NCBI RefSeq assembly: GCF_963675165.1
Contig: NC_087388.1
Coordinates: forward strand, 1,280,800-1,344,799
DNA from: Halichondria panicea
Taxonomy: Eukaryota; Porifera; Demospongiae; Suberitida; Halichondriidae
DNA: 64,000 nucleotides
Direction: 5' to 3'
Under the pieces are notes generated by a model. It saw only the letters and a program-made list of their open reading frames with translations, did not search any database and was not told the origin of the DNA. Shown here in pieces: positions 11,801 through 23,500 of the stretch. Position 1 is the stretch's first letter. Every line of letters begins with the position of its first letter. The translations under genes and the position numbers were made by a program.

Positions 11801-13962
11801 GATTGTCGTAAACGAGGGGCTGTAGTAAATTACATAAAGGAACTCACTAAGAAATTCTCCAATTTAGTATCCCTTTCCCCAGAGACAAGCACACTCTTGG
11901 GATTGTTGAAGAAAGACTTTGAACATGTTCCAGCTTGCAAAGTAAGCCTCCTTATCTCTCACATAGAAGAGACTGGAATTCCACTGCCACTAAATTCTTC
12001 ATTGCTATACCTTCTCATAAGAGAGTTACATGATTTGGGTCTGCTAATGGTGATAGAGAGAGAAGGGGACTCCATTGAGAACCATATAATAATTCTCAAG
12101 ATATCAACATTCACATCAGATGTACACAAAAAACTCTTTTCAGAGTCTGCTAAAGCTGACCTCACCAAGCATATCGATCAACTCAAGCTCAGCGTAGGCA
12201 TTATTCCAGAATCACTACTGGAAAGAGTACTACCAGAGTACATCACAAAAGAAAGTCTACTTAAGTTGCAGTACTGTCAAGAAATTGAGAATTTGTACGT
12301 GGAAGAGGACCACAGTCTTTTTCAACTCACTTCTGGGCCAGTACCAACAGAAAATGCCACTAAAGAGAACTCTCATTTATTTTTCCCTGCTTTATGTGAT
12401 CTCAAGCTCGAGGAAATTCAATGGCCTAAATCCGAAGGTGATAAGATTACTTTGGGATGGTATGCTAAATGTGATTGTAACAGCTTTGACTTCTTCCCAA
12501 CACGATTTCTTCATGTGCTTATCGTTCATCTCTCCCACAACTTTGCATTAAAACAAAGCTTGCCTACAAGCCACCAGATCTCTATAGTAACTACAGATTC
12601 TTCTGCTGACAATAGTTCTTTGATTGCAAAGGTGTATGCTGCCAATCCTCGCTGTCATGTCTGGTCGACTGGTCTCCATTGGCTTATGAAGAACGGAGTG
12701 GAAGTATTTGTCGATATGCCTAAAGATGCAGATAGTAAAGATCTGATTGTACTAGCAAGAAGTGACATTGAAGATAAAATCGAATGTTTCAACACTCTGC
12801 AACTAGTTATTCAGAAGGTAGTCAAAGCCAAAGTTGAATTCTGTGCTAGTATAATGCCTACTGTTTACCTTCTTGATTCGAGCAATCTCAAGGATGAACT
12901 TTTTACAAATGCTAGAAATGCACCGAAATATGCTCTAATAGATATTGAAGAAGCACTTGTAGAAGGCACTAAGCGAGTCATGGATAAAGAAGGACGATGC
13001 TTCTCCACTCCTATCAAAGAATGGATCAGCCCAACAAGATGGGCCATATCTTACTGGAGTAAGTTTTACACACACATACCCCCATATTTAATTTATTTTA
13101 TGGTACTTACAGATTTATTTTTTCCAATGGATACCTTCTTGGTTCATTCTGCTTTGCAAGAAGTAAAGGATGCTCAATGGAAACTGCTAGGAATGAGTCT
13201 TCCCCCAATCCCCTGGAACAAATTAGATGACATTGACAAAAATGAATCATCATTCTCTGGTGACATTGCTAAGAAAGAAGAAGTAATTCGACTGTGGATG
13301 TCTCAAGAACCCACCTGGATAGTGTTGGTAGACGCTCTCAGTCAATCTGCATATGGATGGTCACAGAATTCTAGTCAAATCTCACGAGAGCATAGTAAGT
13401 GTAGTAACTAGCCCTATTTATAAGCTAGCCGGTCGCATGCTATATATAGGCTGGTTACAAGCAAACTCTGATTGATTGAAACAGTGGGCGAGGATATCAC
13501 CCCATGCAGTGGGCGCAGGGCCCCAACATAGGAACAATAGAATAAATATACGCATGCGTAAATGATGATCATATAAATAACATAAGAGTAAATACTGTCC
13601 ATTACAGTAAGTACCTCACAATTATTGCTAAATAATGCCTATATAATAATTATGTACTGTTTATTCAATCGTGTATTATAGATGTGCCTCTACAAAGGAA
13701 CATTCTTGAAAACGATTCATCTCTTCGTCCTGATGAAGAGTTTCTCCAATCATTTGCTGCCATCATTGGCTCTCGTTGGCAGTGTCTTGCTTTTCCCCTC
13801 TCCCTCACTTCTGAAGACATTGTGAGCATCAAGAGAGAGACAAGAGGAGCAGAGCCGACCAGACAAGCACTCGTCATGCTACAGAAGTGGGCAGCCAGGG
13901 AGACGGCAACTTATGGTCAGTTGAGAGAGAGACTCCGTACACTCTCAGTGTTTCATATCTGA
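8891..13962 (+). CDS. Ankyrin-Roc GTPase-COR-death-death protein, gene 1 (intact)
   Basis: Three exons are proposed: 8891-13058, 13113-13394 and 13682-13962. They give 1576 residues. Both introns start GTAAGT and end AG, and both interrupt codons after the first base (phase 1). The first intron is only 54 bp and open in frame. Domains in order: ankyrin repeats from about residue 9, a non-ankyrin insert at about 100-165, more ankyrins to about 780, then a Roc-like GTPase. The GTPase has the P-loop GHPGAGKST (810-818), DFAG (861-864) and SHAD (929-932). A COR-like region follows to about 1389, then two death domains, 1390-1483 and 1484-1576. There is no signal peptide or membrane segment, so the protein is probably cytosolic. 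DAPK1 and other ROCO proteins share the Roc-COR module. A signalling or innate-immune adaptor role is inference. The upstream block is duplicated in gene 2, which supports this start. Confidence 0.88.
9638..10560 (+). repeat. Triple-ankyrin higher-order array, about 3 units
   Basis: Three units of 306-309 bp, each encoding three ankyrin repeats, lie within gene 1. A unit runs from the GGHIELIDKLVLEYGL repeat through TPLHIAA...HLISKHSAD to TPLM.AALNG...LDMLIKEF. After the third unit the array ends in a conserved divergent ankyrin segment (ITQHKID, TPLCLAAEGGHE) shared by all three genes. Confidence 0.85.
13395..13681 (+). other. Intron 2 of gene 1, enlarged relative to paralogs
   Basis: The donor GTAAGT follows the codon for the last His, and the acceptor is TTATAG. 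The intron is 287 bp, against 67 bp at the same position in genes 2 and 3. The extra sequence (about 13400-13600) is not recognised as a known element of this window. Confidence 0.8.
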
Positions 13963-14189
13963 GAAAAGTATTATGTAGATAATTATAGCTGTTTACGATA
14001 ATGTATCACCTTGTTTGTGTCAATGATTTTTCAGAACTCAACAATTCACAAATAATTACTTCTGCACTTTTATTTTTACACTTTCCAGTATATATAACTT
14101 AAAAAAAAGCACATAATTTTGTTAGCCTTTACTAATTTCTTAATATTGTCAATTCTTATAATGCTTCCCGAAGTAATTTTTGTACTGCA

Positions 14190-15895
14190 GCTAGAGCTTC
14201 AACTAGTGTTGTACAAAACTCCTGTAACAGCTCCAAGATTGATGATTTATAAAGCGTTGCTTTTGATGTCGTAAACGAGAAGCTGTAAATGACTTATCGT
14301 CCTCTGTCGGATTTTCCCCAGAGACAAGCTCTCCTCTGGGATTGTGAAAAATACTTTGACTGCATTAAAGCTTGCAAAGTATATAAGCCTCCTTATCTCT
14401 CACATATGAAATTCCGCTCACACCCTAAGAGAGTTACTCGCATCAGATGTACCTATAATCATATATTGTCAAAGTCTGCTAAAGCGGATGTCACCAATTA
14501 CATCGATCAACTCAAGCTCAGCGTAGTCATAAATTATTACAAAATCGTTGCTGCATGGAAAAAAGTACTACCAGAGTATACCACAAGCTGCAGTACTGCC
14601 ACGAAATTGAGAATGTGTACGTGGAAGAGTACCACAGTCTCAACTCACTTCAGAACCAGTACCAACTGCATGAGAGTGCCACTAAAGATAAATCTCGTCT
14701 GCTTTTTTTTTTCTCTCTGGGTGGCAGGTAACAAGATTACCCAGGATTTTATGCTAAATGTGATGTTGGCAGATTTGACTATTTAGATCCTAACGAGTTT
14801 TTCATCTCATTTCTCTCACAGCTTTTCATGAAAACTAAAGCTTGCTAACAATTGCAAGCGGATGCTCTCTATAATAACTTCTCAATTTCTGATTCTTCTA
14901 CTGCTAATATTTCTTTGATTCCAGAGATCCAATTATGCTGCCAATCCTCACTGTCATGATATGTCTGGTCGACTGGTTTACATTGGCTTATGAAGAATGG
15001 AGTGGTGGTATTTGTCGATATGCCTAAAGACGCTGATAGGAAAGAACTGATAGTGAAAAGTGGCAACAAAATATATGCGCTCTGCATCTAGTTTCAGAAT
15101 GTTGTGGAAACAAACTCCTTCTTGATCCGAGCAATCTCAAGGATGAAACTTTTACGAATGCTAGAAATGCACATAAAATAATATGCTCTAAGAGTATTGA
15201 TGCATGAAGCATTAGCAGAAAGAACTAAGCGATTCATAAAGAAGGACATTACTTCTCTATTCTGATAAGGGACAATGCTTCTCTACATCTGATGAAGATT
15301 GGGTCATCCCAAAAGATGGACTACATCTACTGGAGTAAGTTTCAAGCACACGCTCACATGCACATATGCACACACCACCTGTAAATGTTTCATATGTAAT
15401 CAATGTTTTATTTGTTGTTTCCAATAGTCAAGATATACCCACAACTCTTAATGTTGCGCAGGTACTGAAAATGCCCCACTTCAATCAAAGATTTGATCAG
15501 CTCAGGTGATATTCTACTGGAGTAAACAGCATTCAAACCCAACATTTAATTTATGAGCTTAATTATTTCCTTGTACAGATTTGTTGTTTCCGATGGATGA
15601 GTCCCTGATTGACTCTGCTTTGAACTGCTTACAGGGATGAATATTTCAATCCATTGGAATAACTTTTTAAACGAAGCATCATTCCCTGTAGCCTCGATCC
15701 CAGGCCGATCCGTCTCTTATTGAACGCTATAGGTCGCCTCCGAGCTACATTCCCTGGTGATATTGCCAGATAGTATAATTCGACTGGAAAGTCTCAAGAA
15801 CCCACCTGGAAAATATTAGTAGAGGTTCTCGCAGTCAACCCACAGGATTGTCCAACAAAACAAGTCAAATCTCACACGAGCACAGTAAGTACATT
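14190..15895 (+). pseudogene. Pseudogene of the 3' half of the ankyrin family (tail 1)
   Basis: This decayed copy starts at the late Roc region (the equivalent of SSSKIDDF). It passes through COR-like sequence to the splice donor near 15335, followed by a relic of the first death-domain exon (about 15580-15894). Frame is lost repeatedly, and the GTPase P-loop and ankyrins are absent. The second death-domain exon is not found: after the last donor the sequence enters an inverted-repeat element and then a retroelement fragment. A 59-bp MITE interrupts it at 15689. It is most similar to the tails at 27005 and 58130, not to the intact gene beside it. Confidence 0.85.
15689..15747. mobile_element. 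59-bp TAGCCTCGAT-family MITE with perfect 9-bp target duplication
   Basis: The element begins TAGCCTCGATCCCAGGCC and ends with the decayed terminus GAGCTA. The direct repeat CATTCCCTG flanks it at 15680-15688 and 15748-15756. The related pseudogene at about 28332 reads through the site uninterrupted (CATCCTTCCCTGGTGAT), which gives an empty-site comparison. Confidence 0.85.
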
Positions 15896-16076
15896 ACCGT
15901 ATAGCGGGTATATTTCGCGGGTATATTTCGAGGGTATAAACTTTCGCGGAATGACTGTTAGAAAGGTTTTGGTGGAATAGTAGTCTTTTAGTGGGCATAA
16001 TTATATATATTGGTACATTTAATTAGCGAAAACCACGAACATTTATATACCCTCGAAATATACCCGCTATATATAA
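15896..16076. mobile_element. Inverted-repeat MITE in the last intron of pseudogene tail 1
   Basis: The ends ACCGTATAGCGGGTATATTT and the complementary AATATACCCGCTATA bracket about 180 bp. The same element lies at the equivalent position in tails 2 (28493-28644) and 3c (60855-61013), but not in the intact genes or in tail 3b. It is therefore a shared ancestral insertion that marks the pseudogene lineage. Confidence 0.75.
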
Positions 16077-16079
16077 TAA

Positions 16080-16757
16080 TATATACGAGGTCAATCTCGT
16101 GACCTCTCTAGTCAATAACCACAAAAATAACAAAAAAAAACACATTACAACTTAACACAATAACAGTTCAGTTCCAGTCTTTCACATACCTCCCCCCTTC
16201 TCCAACGTGAAACTAGGGGAATTAGTTTTACTACTTCGACGTAAAATTTGCCCCTTGATCGGTTAACATTTCCTGAGGCACTCCAAATCTCGAACAATAA
16301 ACAAGCAGATCCTCTGCAATATGTACTGCGATAGCTTCCGGGAACCGGGTGGCGTAGTCGCAGATAACCAAGATAAACCGCTTGCCGGACCAGCTTTTAG
16401 GGAGGGGTCCCACAATGTCCATTGCAACCCTTCAGAATGGCTCTGGTAGAAGCATTGGTGCCTTCACTCGCCTTCTTGGAGCAGTCTTCTGGCACTCTTC
16501 ACATTCACCACTCTCTGTACATCGGCAAACATCGTGGGCCAATAAAATCTCTGATTAATCCGATTCACAGTCTTGTCCCGTCCCAGGTGGCCAGCAAATG
16601 GGGGTTTGTGGGCTAGCTTCAGCACCTCGGGTACTTCAACGGCAACACAAGTTGTTCCACCTCGTCTCCTCATAGTTTACCTCGAGGAAGCCAACATCTA
16701 TACACCAGACCATTCTTCTTGAAGAACCCATCACCTATTAAAGCGGGATGTACATCC
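16080..16757 (-). mobile_element. Ty3/gypsy-like retroelement fragment with integrase remains
   Basis: On the minus strand, sequence from about 16757 down encodes the linker before integrase, then a His-His part of the H2C2 zinc finger (GHLGRDKT, RFYWP). A frame change near 16500 follows, then the CEEC cysteines in the new frame and an in-frame stop just before the integrase core. The core starts DIVGPLPKSW and includes the second acidic site (LTDQGANF); the third acidic residue is missing. A stop follows at once, then a purine-rich tract near 16190-16205 and what looks like the start of an LTR, so the element also carries an internal deletion. It is clearly dead. Confidence 0.75.
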
Positions 16758-16758
16758 G

Positions 16759-17117
16759 CAGTGGCGGATCCAGGAAAAATGAAAGGGGGGTTCCAATCTA
16801 ACGAGCGCGCAGCGCGACTTTTTTGGGGTTATGCCCACTCCCGGTCACACGTGACTAGGGAAAATCCCATACTCAGCCAGGGGAAGTCCCATAATAGACT
16901 CGCTTAGAGCTAGCTAGCTGCCACGAACAGTCAACTAGCTAGCCTAGGCTAACCTAAACACTCTTTTGGCAGTTGATACATCAAAACAACAGGTACAATC
17001 ATTGAATCAAATTACAATAGCTGATAAATAGCTAGCTGGTGTCATTAAACCTTCTAGAGTTAACTTCAAAAGGGGGGGTCAAGGGACCCCATGGACCCTC
17101 CTCTGGATCCGCCACTG
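16759..17117. mobile_element. CAGTGGCGGATCCAG-ended MITE upstream of ankyrin gene 2
   Basis: This is a near-identical copy of 8159-8499 with the same terminal inverted repeats. Its right flank matches the right flank of the first copy (the gene promoter). Its left flank is the gypsy fragment, unlike the first copy. The left MITE end is therefore exactly where similarity between the two gene copies begins. Confidence 0.85.
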
Positions 17118-17538
17118 TATAGTTCAAATAGATATTTGTAATCAATTGTCCAAAATCGATTCGTAGACAATTGATTTCGACAGATCACTCACGTACGTAA
17201 TATTCAAAAATCTGAAAATTGTTGTCAAAAATCGATTTCATATCTGATGCACACAAGTTACGTTCTCTAAATTGCAAACGGCGTTCCATATACACATTCT
17301 AGTTTCCTTAGTAACAGCAAATCCTCCTCAGGAGAAACAGAAAGCTGTGTCTGTAATGATCAATCCTGATTTTGTTGTCCAATTTTGCAAGATCATGTTC
17401 AGACAGAGCAACTTAGTATAGTTGATACGCCGTTTGCGACAATTCACTAACACAATTCAATCGTATATAATTTTGTAAAAGCTACTCTAGTATAACTCTT
17501 TCATTAATTTTATTAATCAGTGCCGTATAGTTGCGGAA
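17118..17538 (+). promoter_or_regulatory. Putative promoter and 5' UTR of ankyrin gene 2
   Basis: Near-copy of 8500-8890 with a few small insertions. The TATATAA string is at 17464-17470, again 69 bp before the ATG. The inverted GCAAACGGCG / CGCCGTTTGC pair is retained, though the left arm has lost three bases. Confidence 0.4.
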
Positions 17539-20500
17539 ATGACTGATGACAGCCAGTCATGTAATACTCCCCTGCACACTGCTGCAAGCTGTGGGGACTT
17601 AGATGAGGTCAGAGAGCTGTTGAAAACAAAGCAATATGAAGTGGACGTCAAAAACTCACACAACCAAACATCTCTTCATCTTGCATGTGCTAATGGTCAT
17701 CTCGATGCGGTTTGGACACTAGCCAATGACTTTGGTGCTGACATAGGAGCTATTGATAATGATGGAAATACACCATTGCTTTTTGCTGCTAAGAACAAAC
17801 ATGTACAAATAATTATAATGTTGCTTCTATTATCAATGTATCATAGACACCTCTTCAACGGAGACTACGTGCTCTGTTCCTTTAGCCGTAGTCAGATGGA
17901 TTCTCATCATGTTAAACTCTTTGAGGATGTCCTTTTCGAGTATTACAATGATTCTGAAGCAGTGGAGAAAACTATGCGTCTGATAAGTAAATTCTTTGTT
18001 GATTATATTGAATTCAAGGATTATAAAGATGATGGCTTTATTGCATTGTTTGTAGCTGCATCACTCGGTCTCAAAGACTTGATTAATCGACTAGTTACAC
18101 AGAATAAAGTAGACCTGAATATTAGGGGATTCCATGGCTTATCTGTTCTCCACTGTGCCTGTTTTGGAGGACACATCCAGCTCATGGAGAATCTTATTTC
18201 AGAACATCTTATGGACCTTTCTGTTAAGGATACAAAAGGGCACACAGTTTTGCATTACGCAACTTTAAAGGGGACTCCCTATGAATGCTATTGTGGTCAC
18301 ATAGAACTGATAGACAAACTGGTGGTGGAATACGGCCTCAATCCCACAGATAGAGATAATGATGGAAACACACCTCTACATATTGCAGTTTCGAAAGGAC
18401 ATGTTGAAGTAGTGACACACCTGATCATTAAGCACAGTGCTGATATTGATTGCACTAATAACCAGAACGCTACTCCATCAATGCTGGCTGCACTAAATGG
18501 TCATGTGCTTGTTTTAGATATGTTAGTCAAAGAATTCAACAGCAGTTGTCATGTCCGAGATGACGATGGTTATACTCTCCTTCACTATGCATGCCTTGGT
18601 GGTCATATAGAACTGATAGACAAATTAGTGCTTGAATATGGCCTCAATCCCGCAGATAAAGATAATGATGGTAACACACCTCTACATATTGCAGCCTCCA
18701 TTAAAGGACGTGTTGAAACAGTGAGACACCTGATTAGCAAGCACAGTGCTGATGTTGATTGCACTAATAATCAGAACAATACTCCATTGATGCGAGCTGC
18801 GCTGAATGGTTGTGTACATGTTTTGGATATGCTAATCAAAGAATTCAACTGCAGTTGTCATGTCCGAGGTTACAATGGTTATACTCTCCTTCACTATGCA
18901 TGCAATGGTGGTCATATAGAACTGATAGACAAATTAGTGCTTGAATATGGCCTCAATCCCGCAGATAAAGATAATGATGGTAACACACCTCTACATATTG
19001 CAGCCTCCATTAAAGGACGTGTTGAAACAGTGAGACACCTGATTAGCAGCACAGTGCTGATGTTAATTACACTAATAATCAGAACAATACTCCATTGATG
19101 CGAGCTGCGCTGAATGGTTGTGTACATGTTTTGGATATGCTAATCAAAGAATTCAACAGCAATTGTCATGTCCGAGGTTACAATGGTTATACTCTCCTTC
19201 ACTATGCATGCAATGGTGGTCATATAGAACTGATAGACAAATTAGTGCTTGAATATGGCCTCAATCCCGCAGATAAAGATAATGATGGTAACACACCTCT
19301 ACATATTGCAGCCTCCATTAAAGGACGTGTTGAAACAGTGAGACACCTGATTAGCAAGCACAGTACTGATGTTGATTGCACTAATAATCAGAACAGTACT
19401 CCATTGATGGGAGCTGTGCTGAATGGTTGTGTGCATGTTTTGGATATGCTAATCAAAGAATTTAACAGCAGTTGTCATGTCCGAGGTTACAATGGTTATA
19501 CTCTCCTTCACGATGCATGCAATGGTGGTCATATAGAACTGATAGACAAATTAGTGCTTGAATATGGCCTCAATCCCGCAGATAAAGATAATGATGGTAA
19601 CACACCTCTACATATTGCAGCCTCCATTAAAGGACGTGTTGAAACAGTGAGACACCTGATTAGCAAGCACAGTGCTGATGTTGATTGCACTAATAATCAG
19701 AACAGTACTCCATTGATGGGAGCTGCGCTGAATGGTTGTGTGCATGTTTTGGATATGCTAATCAAAGAATTCAACAGCAGTTGTCATGTCCGAGATGACG
19801 ATGGTTATACTCTCCTTCACCATGCATGCGATGGTGGTCATATAGAACTGATAGACAAATTAGTGCTTGAATATGGCCTCAATCCCGCAGATAAAGATAA
19901 TGATGGTAACACACCTCTACATATTGCAGCCTCCATTAAAGGACGTGTTGAAACAGTGAGACACCTGATTAGCAAGCACAGTGCTGATGTTGATTGCACT
20001 AATAATCAGAACAATACTCCATTGATGGGAGCTGCGCTGAATGGTTGTGTGCATGTTTTGGATATGCTAATCAAAGAATTTAACAGCAGTTGTCATGTCC
20101 TAGGTTACAATGGTTATACTCTCCTTCACTATGCATGCAATGGTGGTCATATAGAACTGATAGACAAATTAGTGCTTGAATATGGCCTCAATCCCACAGA
20201 TAAAGATAATGATGGTAACACACCTCTACATATTGCAGCCTCCTTTAAAGGACGTGTTAAAACAGTGAGACACCTGATTAGCAAGCACAGTGCTGATGTT
20301 GATTGCACTAATAATCAGAACAATACTCCATTGATGCGAGCTGCGCTGAATGGTCGTGTGCATGTTTTGGATATGCTAATCAAAGAATTCAACAGCAGTT
20401 GTCATGTCCGAGGTTACAATGGTTATACTCTCCTTCACTATGCATGCAATGGTGGTCATATAGAAATGATAGACAAATTAGTGCTTGAATATGGCCTCAA

Positions 20501-23500
20501 TCCCGCAGATAAAGATAATGATGGTAACACACCTCTACATATTGCAGCCTCCTTTAAAGGACGTGTTGAAACAGTGAGACACCTGATTAGCAAGCACAGT
20601 GCTGATGTTGATTGCACTAATAATCAGAACAATACTCCATTGATGCGAGCTGCGCTGAATGGTCGTGTGCATGTTTTGGATATGCTAATCAAAGAATTCA
20701 ACAGCAGTTGTCATGTCCGAGGTTACAATGGTTATACTCTCCTTCACTATGCATGCAATGGTGGTCATATAGAAATGATAGACAAATTAGTGCTTGAATA
20801 TGGCCTCAATCCCGCAGATAAAGATAATGATGGTAACACACCTCTACATATTGCAGCCTCCTTTAAAGGACGTGTTGAAACAGTGAGACACCTGATTAGC
20901 AAGCACAGTGCTGATGTTGATTGCACTAATAATCAGAACAATACTCCATTGATGCAAGCTGCGCTGAATGGTCGTGTGCATGTTTTGGATATGCTAATCA
21001 AAGAATTCAACAGCAGTTGTCATGTCCGAGGTTACAATGGTTATACTCTCTTTCATCATGCATGCGATGGTGGTCATATAGAAATGATAGACAAATTAGT
21101 GCTTGAATATGGCCTCAATCCCGCAGATAAAGATAATGATGGTAACACACCTCTACATATTGCAGCCTCCTTTAAAGGACGTGTTGAAACAGTGAGACAC
21201 CTGATTAGCAAGCACAGTGCTGATGTTGATTGCACTAATAATCAGAACAATACTCCATTGATGCGAGCTGCGCTGAATGGTCGTGTGCATGTTTTGGATA
21301 TGCTAATCAAAGAATTCAACAGCAGTTGTCATGTCCGAGGTTACAATGGTTATACTCTCCTTCACTATGCATGCAATGGTGGTCATATAGAAATGATAGA
21401 CAAATTAGTGCTTGAATATGGCCTCAATCCCGCAGATAAAGATAATGATGGTAACACACCTCTACATATTGCAGCCTCCTTTAAAGGACGTGTTGAAACA
21501 GTGAGACACCTGATTAGCAAGCACAGTGCTGATGTTGATTGCACTAATAATCAGAACAATACTCCATTGATGCAAGCTGCGCTGAATGGTCGTGTGCATG
21601 TTTTGGATATGCTAATCAAAGAATTCAACAGCAGTTGTCATGTCCGAGATGACGATGGTTATACTCTCCTTCATCATGCATGCGATGGTGGTCATATAGA
21701 ACTGATAGACAAATTAGTGCTTGAATATGGCCTCAATCCCGCAGATAAAGATAATGATGGTAACACACCTCTACATATTTGCAGCCTCCTTTAAAGGACG
21801 TGTTGAAACAGTGAGACACCTGATTAGCAAGCACAGTGCTGATGTTGATTGCACTAATAATCAGAACAATACTCCATTGATGCGAGCTGCGCTGAATGGT
21901 CGTGTGCATGTTTTGGATATGCTAATCAAAGAATTCAACAGCAGTTGTCATGTCCGAGGTTACAATGGTTATACTCTCCTTCACTATGCATGCAATGGTG
22001 GTCATATAGAAATGATAGACAAATTAGTGCTTGAATATGGCCTCAATCCCGCAGATAAAGATAATGATGGTAACACACCTCTACATATTGCAGCCTCCTT
22101 TAAAGGACGTGTTGAAACAGTGAGACACCTGATTAGCAAGCACAGTGCTGATGTTGATTGCACTAATAATCAGAACAATACTCCATTGATGCAAGCTGCG
22201 CTGAATGGTCGTGTGCATGTTTTGGATATGCTAATCAAAGAATTCAACAGCAGTTGTCATGTCCGAGGTTACAATGGTTATACTCTCCTTCACTATAGTA
22301 TATATGCATGCAATGGTGGTCATATAGAAATGATAGACAAATTAGTGCTTGAATATGGCCTCAATCCCGCAGATAAAGATAATGATGGTAACACACCTCT
22401 ACATATTGCAGCCTCCATTAAAGGACGTGCTGAAACAGTGAGACACCTGATTAGCAAGCACAGTGCTGATGTTGATTGCACTAATAATCAGAACAATACT
22501 CCATTGATGCGAGCTGCGCTGAATGGTTGTGTGCATGTTTTGGCTATGCTAATCAAAGAATTCAACAGCAGTTGTCATGTCCGAGGTTACAATGGTTATA
22601 CTCTCCTTCACTATGCATGCAATGGTGGTCATATAGAAATGATAGACAAATTAGTGCTTGAATATGGCCTCAATCCCGCAAATAAAGATAATGATAGTAA
22701 CACACCTCTACATGTTGCAGCCATTAAAGGACGTGTTGAAACAGTGAGACACCTGATTAGCAAGCACAGTGCTGATGTTGATTGCACTAATAATCAGAAC
22801 AATACTCCATTGATGCGAGCTGCGCTGAATGGTCGTGTGCATGTTTTGGATATGCTAATCAAAGAATTCAACAGCAGTTGTCATGTCCGAGGTTACAATG
22901 GTTATACTCTCCTTCACTATGCATGCAATGGTGGTCATATAGAAATGATAGACAAATTAGTGCTTGAATATGGCCTCAATCCCGCAGATAAAGATAATGA
23001 TGGTAACACACCTCTACATATTGCAGCCTCCATTAAAGGACGTGCTGAAACAGTGAGACACCTGATTAGCAAGCACAGTGCTGATATTGATTACACTAAT
23101 AATCAGAACAATACTCCATTGATGCGAGCTGCGCTGAATGGTTGTGTGCATGTTTTGGATATGCTAATCAAAGAATTCAACAGCAGTTGTCATGTCCGAG
23201 ATGACGATGGTTATACTCTCCTTCATCATGCATGCGATGGTGGTCATATAGAACTGATAGACAAATTAGTGCTTGAATATGGCCTCAATCCCGCAGATAA
23301 AGATAATGATGGTAACACACCTCTACATATTGCAGCCTCCTTTAAAGGACGTGTTGAAACAGTGAGACACCTGATTAGCAAGCACAGTGCTGATGTTGAT
23401 TGCACTAATAATCAGAACAGTACTCCATTGATGCGAGCTGCGCTGAATGGTTGTGTGCATGTTTTGGCTATGCTAATCAAAGAATTCAACAGCAGTTGTC

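Noticed and set aside
8891..13962. Reading the GTPase as a NACHT or NB-ARC domain
   Set aside because: The P-loop is followed by a DxxG-type DFAG and a Roc-type SHAD, and then a COR-like region. No Walker B run of acidic residues or NACHT-type helical features is seen.
21721..21800. Start codon at 21721 as the start of a separate gene
   Set aside because: The first codons there are out-of-frame ankyrin unit sequence; the open frame is created only by the one-base insertion near 21778.
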